From contig JAFEBP010000014.1 in NCBI GenBank assembly GCA_018242605.1, forward strand, positions 310,001 to 374,000: 64,000 nucleotides of DNA, in the 5' to 3' direction. The DNA comes from Planctomycetota bacterium. Its GTDB lineage: Bacteria; Planctomycetota; Phycisphaerae; Phycisphaerales; UBA1924. The notes below the pieces were generated by a model that saw nothing but the letters and a program-made list of their open reading frames with translations, had not been told where the DNA came from and ran no database searches. The translations under genes and the position numbers were made by a program. Positions 44,746-53,538 of this stretch are shown piece after piece (positions within the stretch are counted from its first letter, which is position 1; each line of letters begins with the position of its first letter).

Positions 44746-45294
44746 TTACGCCGTCGCCGGCGCGGTCTGCACCAGCGCCTCGCCCGCCGCGATGGCCCGT
44801 TCGTTCAGATCGCGGAACTTCGCGGGCACCCTTGCCAGCACGGCGTTCTTCAGGCTCTGCGTGCTCACCAGCCCAGCGATGCGGTTGATCGCCGCGAGCG
44901 CCACGGTGTTGGCGACGACCTTGCTCCCGGTGTCGACGGCCGCCTGGGTGAGCGGCAGCCGGTGCACGTGCCCGCCGCACGTGACCTCCGGGCCGATATT
45001 GGTGGAATCGATGATCACCGTGGTGTCCGGGCGGACCTTGGGCAGGTACTTCTTGGCCGCCTCCATCGACATGCACAGCAGCACGTCGGGCACCGTTACC
45101 TCGGGATAGGCGATCTGCCCGGCGGAGATGATCACCTCGGCCTTGCTGGAGCCCAGCCGCGCCTCGGGGCCGTACGTCTGTGTCTGTACGACGTTCTTGC
45201 CCTCGAGCATCGCCGCCTCGGCGAGGATCACACCCGCGGTGATCAGGCCCTGGCCGCCCGCGCCGCTGAACCGGACTTGTACTGGGTCGTTCAT
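44746..45294 (-). CDS. korG: 2-oxoacid:ferredoxin oxidoreductase gamma subunit (KorG/KorC)
   Basis: A 182-residue gamma-subunit domain: N-terminal RFSGAGGQGLITAGVILAEA, then TYGPEARLGSSKAEVIIS and NTVALAAINRIAGLV are standard for the CoA-binding gamma chain. The ATG at 45294 overlaps the TGA of korB (ATGA). Together with korA and korB it should form the alpha/beta/gamma enzyme that interconverts a 2-oxoacid plus CoA with acyl-CoA, CO2 and reduced ferredoxin. Substrate preference (2-oxoglutarate versus branched 2-oxoacids) is inferred from similarity of the A/B subunits to Kor. Confidence 0.93.
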   Translation of the reverse strand: MNDPVQVRFSGAGGQGLITAGVILAEAAMLEGKNVVQTQTYGPEARLGSSKAEVIISAGQIAYPEVTVPDVLLCMSMEAAKKYLPKVRPDTTVIIDSTNIGPEVTCGGHVHRLPLTQAAVDTGSKVVANTVALAAINRIAGLVSTQSLKNAVLARVPAKFRDLNERAIAAGEALVQTAPATA

Positions 45295-46121
45295 GATCGG
45301 CTCCGTTTCCCCGCCGCCGCGGCGATCTTCTGCTGGTAGAGCGTGCCGTAGTCGGTGCGGAGTTCTTCGCGGAAGATGCCGGTGGGCAGCGTGTGCACCT
45401 CCGGCTCGTCGCTCTCGCCGCAGGTGCAGTCCTGCATCGGAGAAGTGGTGTCCCGCAGGTACTTGAGCATGTCGTAGGGCTCGGCCACCTCGTTCATCCG
45501 GCCGAAGTAGGTGGGGCAAGAGGTGATGATGTCGATCACGGAGAAGCCGCGGTGCGTGATGGCCTGCTTGATCAGGGCCGTCATGTGCTTGTGATCGAAC
45601 GAGCTGGTCCGGGCCACGAACCCGGCGCCGGCCCCGAGCGCCAACTGCACGAGGTCGAAGGGCTGCTCGAGCGTGCCCGCCAGCGAGGTGGTGCTGCGCT
45701 TGCCCATCGGCGTGGTGGGGGCCTGCTGGCCGCCGGTCAGGCCGTAGATGCCGTTGTTGAAGATGAGGGCGGTCAGGTCCAGGTTGCGCCGGCAGGCGTG
45801 GATGAAGTGGTTCCCGCCGATGGCCGAGGCGTCGCCGTCGCCCATGATGACGATCACGTGCAGCTCGGGGTTGGCGAGCTTGATCCCCGTCGCGAACGTG
45901 AGGGCACGCCCGTGGGTCGTGTGCATCGTGTTGAAGTCGAGCACGAAGGGCGTGCGGCCCGAGCAGCCGATGCCGCTCACCACGACGACCTTGTCCTGGT
46001 TGAGGCCCAGGTCGCCGATGCCGTCCAGCAGCGACTTGACGATCGTGCCGTTGCCGCACCCGGGGCACCAGACGTGCGGGAGCTGGCGGGCCCTGAGGAA
46101 TCTGCGGTAGTCCTCGCTCAT
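45291..46121 (-). CDS. korB: 2-oxoglutarate:ferredoxin oxidoreductase beta subunit
   Basis: The 276-residue thiamine diphosphate subunit. WCPGCGNGTIVKSL at the N-terminus and GIGCSGRTPF supply [4Fe-4S] ligands along with a later DCTCGE. The ThDP/Mg motif is GDGDASAIGGNH followed by NNGIYGLTGGQ. The ATG at 46121 overlaps the korA stop (ATGA), and its own stop overlaps korG, so expression is coupled. It is the size and type of KorB rather than of PorB, which is encoded separately in the same operon. Confidence 0.94.
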   Translation of the reverse strand: MSEDYRRFLRARQLPHVWCPGCGNGTIVKSLLDGIGDLGLNQDKVVVVSGIGCSGRTPFVLDFNTMHTTHGRALTFATGIKLANPELHVIVIMGDGDASAIGGNHFIHACRRNLDLTALIFNNGIYGLTGGQQAPTTPMGKRSTTSLAGTLEQPFDLVQLALGAGAGFVARTSSFDHKHMTALIKQAITHRGFSVIDIITSCPTYFGRMNEVAEPYDMLKYLRDTTSPMQDCTCGESDEPEVHTLPTGIFREELRTDYGTLYQQKIAAAAGKRSRS

Positions 46122-47254
46122 ATCTGCACTCCTTGGGGAATCTCCGCCAGTTTGACCCGCGCCGAATCGGCGATCTGGTCCGGCGTCAGCAGGTGCCCGT
46201 CCACGCGGTTCAGGGGCGTTACCTCGCACAGCCCCTCGGCGGCGCGGGCGATCTCCCGCACCAACTGGCCCATGTTCAGTTCGGGAACGATGATGCGGTC
46301 CACCAGTTCGGCGACCGGGCGGACGACATGATCGGGGAAGGGCCACAGCGTCTTGAGGCTCAGCAGCCCGGCGCGGATGCCCTGCGCCCGCAGGATGTCA
46401 ACCGCCGCCTGCGCCGGACGGCTGGTGATGCCGTACGTGACGAAAGCAATCGAGGCGTCGTTCAGGCGGTACCGGTCGTACATCGCCAGGTCGCGCACCT
46501 TGTTCTGCACCTTGCCCATCATCCGCCGCAGTTCCTTCGCCGCCGCCTCGTCCGCCACGGCGAACCCCTCGGCCCCGTGCGCCAACCCCGTGACATGAAA
46601 ACGGGCCCCCGCGCCGAACGGCAGGAAGCTCTCGTCCGCGAAGGGCCGGAACGACTTGATGTCGGCGGGGGCCTTGCGGTTGAGCACTTCCAGCTCGCCC
46701 GGTTCCGGCCAGGGGATGTTCTCGCGCATGTGGGCAAGCACTTCATCCATCAGCAGGATCACCGGCACGCGGTACGTCTCCGCGAGGTTGAACGCTTTGA
46801 CGGTCATCTCGAAGGTGTCGCGCACGGTCGAGGCGGTGAGCACGATCACCGGGTGGTCGCCGTGCGTGCCCCAGATCGCCTGCATCACGTCGCCCTGCGC
46901 GCCCTTGGTGGGCTGACCCGTTGAAGGGCCCCAGCGCTGGCAGTTCACGATTACGCAAGGTGTTTCGGTGATTGCGGCGTACCCGATCCCCTCCTGCATG
47001 AGCGAGAAGCCCGGCCCGCTGGTGGCCGTCAGCACCTTGGCCCCGCCCCAGGAAGCGCCGATGATGGCCGAGATCGAGGCGATCTCGTCTTCCATCTGGA
47101 TGAACGTGCGTCCCGCCGCGGGCATCTCGTGGGACAGGATCTCCATCACCTCGGAACTGGGCGTGATGGGGTACCCGGCGTAGAAGTTGCAGCCGGCGTA
47201 CAGCGCGCCGAAGGCGCACGCCTCGTTCCCCTGGATCAGTCTCTGAGCGCTCAT
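46118..47254 (-). CDS. korA: 2-oxoglutarate:ferredoxin oxidoreductase alpha subunit
   Basis: The 378-residue alpha chain: domain I has AGYPITPSSEVMEILSHEMP and MEDEIASISAIIGASWGG (the ThDP-activating glutamate), then TATSGPGFSLMQEGIGYA and RWGPSTGQPTKGAQGDVMQA, signatures of KorA. Domain II (about 250-375) ends in ELNMGQLVREIARAAEGL. No gamma domain is fused; it is the separate korG. The ATG at 47254 overlaps the stop of the upstream flavoprotein gene by 4 bp. Confidence 0.94.
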   Translation of the reverse strand: MSAQRLIQGNEACAFGALYAGCNFYAGYPITPSSEVMEILSHEMPAAGRTFIQMEDEIASISAIIGASWGGAKVLTATSGPGFSLMQEGIGYAAITETPCVIVNCQRWGPSTGQPTKGAQGDVMQAIWGTHGDHPVIVLTASTVRDTFEMTVKAFNLAETYRVPVILLMDEVLAHMRENIPWPEPGELEVLNRKAPADIKSFRPFADESFLPFGAGARFHVTGLAHGAEGFAVADEAAAKELRRMMGKVQNKVRDLAMYDRYRLNDASIAFVTYGITSRPAQAAVDILRAQGIRAGLLSLKTLWPFPDHVVRPVAELVDRIIVPELNMGQLVREIARAAEGLCEVTPLNRVDGHLLTPDQIADSARVKLAEIPQGVQI

Positions 47255-48966
47255 GAAGCCACCTCATTTTCGTACGCGATCGTCCGGGCCCTGTCCGAGC
47301 CCCCCTTGGCGATCCAGATCGCAAAGTCCGGGCACCTGGCCTCGCACAGCCCGCAGAAGACGCACGTGCCGACGTCCTTGACGATGATCTTGTTCGCCCG
47401 GTCCAGCGCCAGCGTGTTCACCGGGCAGCTCGTGACGCAGATGTTGCAGCCCTTGCACGCCCCCGGCGCCGTGGTGAGCCGGTAGTCCATCTGGAAGTGC
47501 CGCAGCGTGCCGTCCACCGGTTCCACGCGCGGCGGCGGAACTTCCTCGTGCTCCGGGCGTGCCGCGCCAGAGAACGCGCGGGCCATGGCCCGGGCGGCCT
47601 CGCGTCCGTCGCGGACGGCCTGCACCACGGTGGCGCCGCCGTTGATGCAGTCGCCGCCGGCGAATATCTTCGCCTGGCTGGTGCGCATCTCCGCGTCGAC
47701 CTTTACGATGCTGCCGCGCATCTCTACGCCCAGCGCCGCGAACAGGTCGGTGTGCGGCCGCTGACCGATGGCCTTGATGACGGTGTCGACCTCGAGCACG
47801 AACTCCGAGCCCTCGATCGGCTCGGGACGCGGGCGGCCGGACTGGTCGGGCTTGCCGAGCCTCATCCGCACGCACCGAACGCCCGTCACCCGGTCCTTCC
47901 CGATGAACTCGATGGGGGCCACGAGCGGGATGATGTGAACGCCCTCGCGCCGGGCCGCGGCGATCTCGTGCGCGAACGCCGGCATCTCCGCCTCCGAGCG
48001 GCGGTAGAGCATCATGACCTCGGCGGCGCCCATCATGACCGATTGGCGCGCCACGTCGACGGCGGTGTTCGCCGCCGTGGCCGCGGTGCTGCGCAGGATG
48101 ATGCTCTCGCGGGCCACGTCGATGGCGGTGTTGCCGCCGCCGATGATCGCCACCCGGGAGCCCAGGCGCAGGCCACCGGCGGGCCCCAGCTTCAACGCCT
48201 CGATGAACTTGAGAGATTCCCACACGCCCGGCAGGTCCTCGCCGGGGATCTTCGCGGGCATGTCGTCGCCCATGCCCACGCCCAGGAACAGCGCGTCGTG
48301 CGTGGCCCGCAACTGCTCGATCGTGATGTCCTTGCCGATCGTCACGCCCATCCGTACGTTTACGCCCAGCGACTTGATCTGATCGATCTCCGCCGGCAGC
48401 GGCTTGTACTGCTGCTTGTACGGCGCGATGCCCCGCGTGACCAGTCCGCCCGCAAAGTCGCGGCGTTCGTACACCGTCACGGAGTAGCCCAGCCGCGCCA
48501 GTTCCGCCGCGCACCCCAGCCCCGCCGGCCCCGCGCCCAGCACGCCCACGCTCTGCGGGTGCTTCTTGGCCGAGGCGTGGACGACATGGGTGCCCGAATC
48601 CAGCGCGTGGTCGGTGGCGTTGCGCTGCAACCGCGCGATGTGGATGGGGCGGCGGCCTTCCTTGAGCAGCACGCACGTGCCCTCGCACAGCACCTCCACC
48701 GGGCACACGCGAGAGCACGTGCCGCCCAGGATGTTGGCGTCGAAGATCTTCTTGGCCGCCGCGAGCGGCTTGCCGTTGGCGATGTCGAGGATGAACCCCG
48801 GCACGTCGATGCCCGCCGGGCAGGCGTTGGCGCACGGGGCCAGGGCGCACGGGCCGCCGCACTGCAGGCACGCCTGCGCTTCAACGACGGCGTGCGCATC
48901 GTCCAGGGTCGGGTGCGCGTCACGCAGCACGGGGCCGCTGGCCGGGGCATCGGGGATATGGGTCAC
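47251..48966 (-). CDS. GltD-like FAD/NAD(P)H oxidoreductase with C-terminal 2x[4Fe-4S] domain (kor side)
   Basis: 571 residues. The N-terminal Fer4_20/GltD domain (about 30-115) has Cys in CLQCGGPC, CANACPAGIDVPGF and TCSRVCPVEVLCEGTC. FAD Rossmann GAGPAGLGCAAELARLG starts near 145, the NAD(P)H Rossmann GGGNTAIDVARES near 278, and FAGGDCINGGATVVQA near 450. The C-terminal ferredoxin has CKGCNICVTSCP and CVFCGLCEARCP. A 21-codon duplication interrupts the NAD(P)H fold (see repeat at 48004). GTG 48966 follows GAGGTG. The stop overlaps korA. It probably carries electrons between the Kor enzyme and NAD(P), replacing a stand-alone KorD ferredoxin subunit. Confidence 0.87.
   Translation of the reverse strand: MTHIPDAPASGPVLRDAHPTLDDAHAVVEAQACLQCGGPCALAPCANACPAGIDVPGFILDIANGKPLAAAKKIFDANILGGTCSRVCPVEVLCEGTCVLLKEGRRPIHIARLQRNATDHALDSGTHVVHASAKKHPQSVGVLGAGPAGLGCAAELARLGYSVTVYERRDFAGGLVTRGIAPYKQQYKPLPAEIDQIKSLGVNVRMGVTIGKDITIEQLRATHDALFLGVGMGDDMPAKIPGEDLPGVWESLKFIEALKLGPAGGLRLGSRVAIIGGGNTAIDVARESIILRSTAATAANTAVDVARQSVMMGAAEVMMLYRRSEAEMPAFAHEIAAARREGVHIIPLVAPIEFIGKDRVTGVRCVRMRLGKPDQSGRPRPEPIEGSEFVLEVDTVIKAIGQRPHTDLFAALGVEMRGSIVKVDAEMRTSQAKIFAGGDCINGGATVVQAVRDGREAARAMARAFSGAARPEHEEVPPPRVEPVDGTLRHFQMDYRLTTAPGACKGCNICVTSCPVNTLALDRANKIIVKDVGTCVFCGLCEARCPDFAIWIAKGGSDRARTIAYENEVAS
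48004..48132 (-). repeat. In-frame 21-codon duplication in the NAD(P)H-binding domain
   Basis: AACACCGCCATCGACGTGGC (from 48132 leftwards) recurs 63 bp later as AACACCGCCGTCGACGTGGC (from 48069). The protein thus has NTAIDVARES..., then NTAVDVARQSVMMGAAEVMM before YRR, where the family has one such segment after GGG. The second copy carries the family-like continuation. Confidence 0.85.
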
Positions 48967-49013
48967 TGGTCACCTCGGTTCGCTCGCTCCCGGGCGGGAG
49001 TCGTGTGAGCGGT

Positions 49014-50639
49014 TCAGATCGTCTCGGGCACCATCTTGATGGCCCCGCACGGACACTCGTTGGCGCACAGGCTGCAGCCCTTGCAGTAGTCGTAGTTGAA
49101 CGCGTAGCGCTTGCCCTGTCCCAGCTTGATCACCGCGTTGTCGGGGCAGACGCCAAAGCAGTTGTCGCACTCGAAGCAATTGCCGCACGAAAGGCAGCGC
49201 CGGGCCTCGAACAGGGCGTTGGACTGGTCCAGCCCGCCCACCACCTCCTCGAACGTCGATTCGCGCCGCGCCAGGTCGAGCATCGGCTGCACCGTTGCCG
49301 GGGCGTCGGAGTAGTACCAGGAGTTGAGCGCGTCGAACACCGCCAGCTCGTGCTTGGGCGGCGGTGCATAGACGCTGTTCTTGAGGTACGCGTCGATGCA
49401 GCGGGCCGCCTTCTTGCCGTGGCCCACCGCCACCGTGACGGTGCGCTCCGCGGGGACCATGTCGCCGCCGGCAAAGACGCCCTTGCACCCCGTCATCATG
49501 TTGGAATCAACCTGCACCACGCCGTCGTTGATCGACAGGCCCTTGAGCTTGCCCAGGAAGGAAAGGTCAACGTCCTGGCCCAGGGCGAGCACGAGCGAGT
49601 CCGCCTGCATCTCCTCGTACTCGCCGGTGGGCTGCGGCTTGCCCTTGTCGTCGAGCTTCATCTTCTCGACGGTGAAGGTGCCGCCGCTCTCGGATTTAAT
49701 CGTCGAGAGCCACTTGAACATGATGCCCTCTTCCATCGCCTCCTGCACCTCGAAGTCGTGGGCGGGCATCTTCTCGCGGGTGCGCCGGTACACAACGATC
49801 GTTTCCGTGGCGCCCAGGCGCTTGGCCGAGCGGGCCGCGTCCATGGCGGTGTTGCCGCCGCCGTACACCAGCACGCGACGGCCCAGCAGCGGCTGCTCGC
49901 CGGTCTCCATACCTCTCAGCAGGGACACGGCGTCCAGGATCTTGGAGGCGTCGCCCGCCGGGATGTACGCCCGCTTGGCCAGGTGCGCGCCCACCGCGAG
50001 GAACACCGCGTCGAACCGGTGCGTCGCCAGCACCGCGTCCAGGTCATCGACCCTGGTGTTGAGTTCGATCTTCACGCCCAGGTCCACGATGCGCTGGATC
50101 TCCGCGTCGAGCACCTCGCGCGGCAGGCGGTACTTGGGGATGCCGAAGCGCATCATGCCGCCGGCGAAGGGGCCCGCCTCGCGGATGGTGACCGCGTGGC
50201 CCAGAAGCGCGAGGTGATACGCCGCGGCGAGCCCCGAGGGGCCGGCCCCGACGACCAGCACGCTCTTGCCCGACGCCTTGGCCTCGACGTTGACATTCCA
50301 TTTCTCGGCGATCGCCAGATCGCCCAGGAAGCGTTCGATCGCGTGGATGCCCACGGGCTTGTCGAGCTTGGCGCGGTTGCAGGCGCCCTCGCAGGTGTGG
50401 TAGCAGACCCGGCCCATCACCGCGGGCATCGGGTTGTCCTTCATGATCTGCCGCCACGCCGCCTCGTAGTTGCCCTCTTCGGCGTGGAAGAGCCACTGCT
50501 GGATGTTCTCGCCCGCCGGGCAGGCGTGGTTGCAGGGCGGGAGCCGGTCGACGTACACCGGGCGCTCGGTGCGCCACGAGCCCGTCTTGTTCGCCAGGCT
50601 CGAGCCCACGTCGAGCGTGATGGCAAAGGGTTTGTTCAT
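49014..50639 (-). CDS. GltD-like FAD/NAD(P)H oxidoreductase with C-terminal 2x[4Fe-4S] domain (por side)
   Basis: 541 residues. N-terminal GltD iron-sulfur domain with CNHACPAGENIQQW and VCYHTCEGACNR. FAD motif GAGPSGLAAAYHLALLG near 130, NAD(P)H motif GGGNTAMDAARSAKRLG near 263 (normal length, unlike its sister), and FAGGDMVPAERTVTVAV near 383. The C-terminal ferredoxin part has CLSCGNCFECDNCFGVCP and CKGCSLCANECPCG. The ATG at 50639 overlaps the porB stop (ATGA). It is only moderately similar to the flavoprotein that follows it 47 bp downstream. It probably gives the Por enzyme its missing delta (ferredoxin) function and links it to NAD(P)H. Confidence 0.88.
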   Translation of the reverse strand: MNKPFAITLDVGSSLANKTGSWRTERPVYVDRLPPCNHACPAGENIQQWLFHAEEGNYEAAWRQIMKDNPMPAVMGRVCYHTCEGACNRAKLDKPVGIHAIERFLGDLAIAEKWNVNVEAKASGKSVLVVGAGPSGLAAAYHLALLGHAVTIREAGPFAGGMMRFGIPKYRLPREVLDAEIQRIVDLGVKIELNTRVDDLDAVLATHRFDAVFLAVGAHLAKRAYIPAGDASKILDAVSLLRGMETGEQPLLGRRVLVYGGGNTAMDAARSAKRLGATETIVVYRRTREKMPAHDFEVQEAMEEGIMFKWLSTIKSESGGTFTVEKMKLDDKGKPQPTGEYEEMQADSLVLALGQDVDLSFLGKLKGLSINDGVVQVDSNMMTGCKGVFAGGDMVPAERTVTVAVGHGKKAARCIDAYLKNSVYAPPPKHELAVFDALNSWYYSDAPATVQPMLDLARRESTFEEVVGGLDQSNALFEARRCLSCGNCFECDNCFGVCPDNAVIKLGQGKRYAFNYDYCKGCSLCANECPCGAIKMVPETI

Positions 50640-51652
50640 GGGTGTGCTCCCTGCTCTGACTTGTCCAGCAGCCCGAACCGCCTGATGTTGCGGTCCGCGA
50701 TCGCCTGGATCATCGCGATCCGCCGTTCATCGCGCTTGGGCGAGAACAGGTGCGCGAACCGCGACTGCATCTTGAGATAGTCTTCCACCGGCACGCGGCG
50801 ACGGATGGTGCGCCGGCCCGTCACCTCGCCCGCCTCGGCCTCGAAGATCGGGAACAGCCCCGATTCCGCCGCCAGTCGGGCCACCTTGAGCGTGTCGCCG
50901 GTGTCGCAGCCCCAGCCCAGCGGGCAGGGAACGTGCACGTGAAGGTACCGGGCCCCGTGGATCGCCATCGCACGCCCGACCTTGTACTCCAGGTCGCGCA
51001 GGTCCGCGACCGACGCCGTCGCGACGTACGGGATGCCGTGCGCCATCGCGATCAACGGGACGTTCTTGCCCTGGCCGAAGACGTTGCCCGGCTCCTGCCC
51101 CGCGGCGGGAGTGGTCATCGTCCGGGCGGCGGCGGGCGTCGCGCTGGAGCGCTGGATGCCCGTGTTCATGTAGGCTTCGTTGTCGTAGCAGATGTAGAGC
51201 ACGTCGTCGTCGCGCTCGAACATGCCCGAGAGGCACGCGAAGCCGATGTCGACCGTGCCGCCGTCGCCGCCCTGGGCGATGACCCGAACGTCCTTGCGGC
51301 CCTTGACCTTCATCGCCGCGGCCATGCCCGTGCCCACCGCCGCGGCGTTCGCGAACAGCGAGTGAAGCCACGCCACTCGCCACGATGATTCCGGATAGGG
51401 CGTCGAGAAGACTTCCAGGCATCCGGTGGCGTTGGCCACCACCAGCCGCCCGTTGACGGCCCGCATCGCCGCGTCCAGCGCGTAGCGTGCCCCCAGCGCT
51501 TCGCCGCAGCCCTGGCAGGCGCGGTGGCCGGAGTTGAGAGAGTTGTTGCGGTCAGCGTCGGATTGAACGCTGCGGACCGACACGTCCAGCAGCCGGTTGC
51601 CGACCGTGAACGTGCCCGTCTGATAGAACTTGACGCGAGATGCGCCGGTCAT
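50636..51652 (-). CDS. porB: Pyruvate:ferredoxin oxidoreductase beta subunit
   Basis: The 338-residue ThDP subunit of the four-gene Por type: HRACQGCGEALGARYAL with the [4Fe-4S] cysteines, GGDGGTVDIGFACLSGMFER (ThDP/Mg motif), YDNEAYMNTGIQRSS, PVED-type tail and GWGCDTG for the fourth cysteine ligand. Size and motifs separate it from KorB. It lies 14 bp after porA, and its stop overlaps the flavoprotein ATG. Reaction: pyruvate + CoA + 2 oxidised ferredoxin to acetyl-CoA + CO2, reversible in principle. Confidence 0.95.
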   Translation of the reverse strand: MTGASRVKFYQTGTFTVGNRLLDVSVRSVQSDADRNNSLNSGHRACQGCGEALGARYALDAAMRAVNGRLVVANATGCLEVFSTPYPESSWRVAWLHSLFANAAAVGTGMAAAMKVKGRKDVRVIAQGGDGGTVDIGFACLSGMFERDDDVLYICYDNEAYMNTGIQRSSATPAAARTMTTPAAGQEPGNVFGQGKNVPLIAMAHGIPYVATASVADLRDLEYKVGRAMAIHGARYLHVHVPCPLGWGCDTGDTLKVARLAAESGLFPIFEAEAGEVTGRRTIRRRVPVEDYLKMQSRFAHLFSPKRDERRIAMIQAIADRNIRRFGLLDKSEQGAHP

Positions 51653-51666
51653 GGGTTGTTCCTTCT

Positions 51667-52920
51667 CTAGCTGACGCGTGCCGCCATGGTGCCGATGTCG
51701 CGGAGAATGGCCTCCGCCGCCGGCCCGGTCCGACGCGTGACGCGTTCACGCTCCAACTGACGGTTGATCACCGCCGTGTTGAGGTCCATGAACGAGAGGG
51801 GTTCGAGAGTGTCCTGGATCGCCCGCGTGAAGACCTTGCGCAGGCTCGTCTGCGTGATGGCCCGGCCGCCCAGCCCCGCGATCACGGTGCTGACCTTGGT
51901 GTCCCGCCCCTGCAGCGCCATCCGCAGGTTGTGCGAGACGTTGCCGCCGATGCCCACCGACAGGCTCTTCTCGATCGTCACCACCCGCTTGGCGTGGCCG
52001 ATCGCCGCGTGCAGCGCGGCGGTGGGGAACGGCCGGAACGAGCACAGGCTCACCGACCCGATCTTCACGCCCTCGGCGCGCATCTGGTCGATCACGTCCT
52101 TGATCGTGCCGTTCACCGAGCCCAGCGCGACGATCACGGTCTCGGCGTCTTCCGTGTGGTAGGTGTGCAGCAGCCCGCCCGAAGCCCGGCCGAACACCCG
52201 GCGGAACTCCTCCGCCAGTTGCGGGATCCGCTCCAGCGCCTGCATCTGCTTGTGGTGCGCCAGGTACCGAACTTCCATGAACGCCTCGGGGCCGACCATC
52301 GCGCCGATGGTGACCGGCTCGTCGGGGTCAACCACCTGCCGGGGTTCGTAGGGCGGCAGGAACGCGTCCACCTTCGACTGCTCGGGCACGTCGACCCGCT
52401 CGTAGGCGTGGGTGAGGATGAAGCCGTCGACGCACACCATCACCGGCACGCTGAGCTCTTCCGCCAGCTTGAACGCCTGGATGTGCAGGTCGGTGGCCTC
52501 CTGATTGTTCTCGGCGAACAGCTGGATCCAGCCCGCGTCGCGCAGCGCCATGCTGTCGGTGTGGTCGTTCCAGATGTTGATCGGGGCGCCGATCGAGCGG
52601 TTGCCCACCGTCATCACGATCGGGAGCCCAAGGCCCGACGCGTTGTACACCGCCTCGGCCATGTACAGGATGCCCTGGCTGGCCGTCGCGGTGTACGCCC
52701 GCGCGCCGCACGCCGAAGCGCCGATCGCCACCGACATCGCGGCGAACTCGCTCTCCACGTTGATGTACTCGCAGTTGGAGAGCTTCCCGCTCTTCACGAG
52801 CAGGCCCAGCCCTTCCACGATGTGCGTCTGGGGCGTGATGGGGTACGCGCAGATCACTTCCGGCCGGCACAGCGCCACGGCCTCCGCGATCGCGATCGAG
52901 CCTTCGCATTGCTTAAGCAT
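51667..52920 (-). CDS. porA: Pyruvate:ferredoxin oxidoreductase alpha subunit
   Basis: The 417-residue alpha chain: CAYPITPQTHIVEGLGLLV, EYINVESEFAAMSVAIGASA with the cofactor glutamate, TATASQGILYMAEAVYNASG, RSIGAPINIWNDHTD and a domain II ending with GLGGRAITQTSL. All are standard for PorA. The ATG at 52920 overlaps the end of porG by 8 bp; porB follows at 14 bp. Oxygen-labile in most organisms, yet present here next to a transhydrogenase typical of respiring cells. Confidence 0.95.
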   Translation of the reverse strand: MLKQCEGSIAIAEAVALCRPEVICAYPITPQTHIVEGLGLLVKSGKLSNCEYINVESEFAAMSVAIGASACGARAYTATASQGILYMAEAVYNASGLGLPIVMTVGNRSIGAPINIWNDHTDSMALRDAGWIQLFAENNQEATDLHIQAFKLAEELSVPVMVCVDGFILTHAYERVDVPEQSKVDAFLPPYEPRQVVDPDEPVTIGAMVGPEAFMEVRYLAHHKQMQALERIPQLAEEFRRVFGRASGGLLHTYHTEDAETVIVALGSVNGTIKDVIDQMRAEGVKIGSVSLCSFRPFPTAALHAAIGHAKRVVTIEKSLSVGIGGNVSHNLRMALQGRDTKVSTVIAGLGGRAITQTSLRKVFTRAIQDTLEPLSFMDLNTAVINRQLERERVTRRTGPAAEAILRDIGTMAARVS

Positions 52921-53503
52921 GGGCCAACGCTCCCTTCGGGGTCGTCATGCCGCCCGCGAGCTCGAACGCTTCGCGGGCCGCGGCGACGTTCTTCTCCGCC
53001 ACCGCTTCCTTGAACTTCTGGCGGATCGCCGCCTCGACCGACGACAGGCACAGCTTCCTGGTGATCGCGCACAGCGCGGCCAGCAGCGGCACGTTGGGTA
53101 CAGGTCGCCCAACGTGCCGCACCGACAGCTCAGTCGCCGGGATCGCGCACGCATGCCCCGGCGGGAGCGAATGTAGCAAATCGTTGATCCCCAGCTGATC
53201 CAGGCCGCGGCCGGAGTTGATCAGCACGTAGCCCTTGGGGTTCAGGCCCTCGAACACGCTCACCTGGTGCAGCAGCGTGGGGTCCTGGATGATCAGGGCG
53301 TCCGGCTGCGTCACCGGTTCGCGCGAGCGGATCTCGCGATCGTCGATCCGGCAGAACGCCATCACCGGGGCGCCCATGCGCTCCGATCCGAAACTCGGGA
53401 ACGCCTGCGCCCACCGATTCTCAAGGAACGCCGCGACCGAGAGCATCTCCGCGGCGGTCACGACACCCTGACCGCCTCGTCCGTGGATACGTACCTGGAA
53501 CAT
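52913..53503 (-). CDS. porG: Pyruvate:ferredoxin oxidoreductase gamma subunit
   Basis: A 196-residue gamma chain: MFQVRIHGRGGQGVVTAAEM, PSFGSERMGAPVMAFCRIDD (CoA-binding region), then NVPLLAALCAITRKL. The ATG at 53503 has GGGAGG at 9 bases; the TTG three codons upstream is less likely. First gene of the por set, 35 bp after pntB. Its order (G-A-B-flavoprotein) mirrors the kor set (flavoprotein-A-B-G). Confidence 0.94.
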   Translation of the reverse strand: MFQVRIHGRGGQGVVTAAEMLSVAAFLENRWAQAFPSFGSERMGAPVMAFCRIDDREIRSREPVTQPDALIIQDPTLLHQVSVFEGLNPKGYVLINSGRGLDQLGINDLLHSLPPGHACAIPATELSVRHVGRPVPNVPLLAALCAITRKLCLSSVEAAIRQKFKEAVAEKNVAAAREAFELAGGMTTPKGALAHA

Positions 53504-53538
53504 TCCGCACAACCTCCCCTGGTCCGCGGAAGTGGGGC

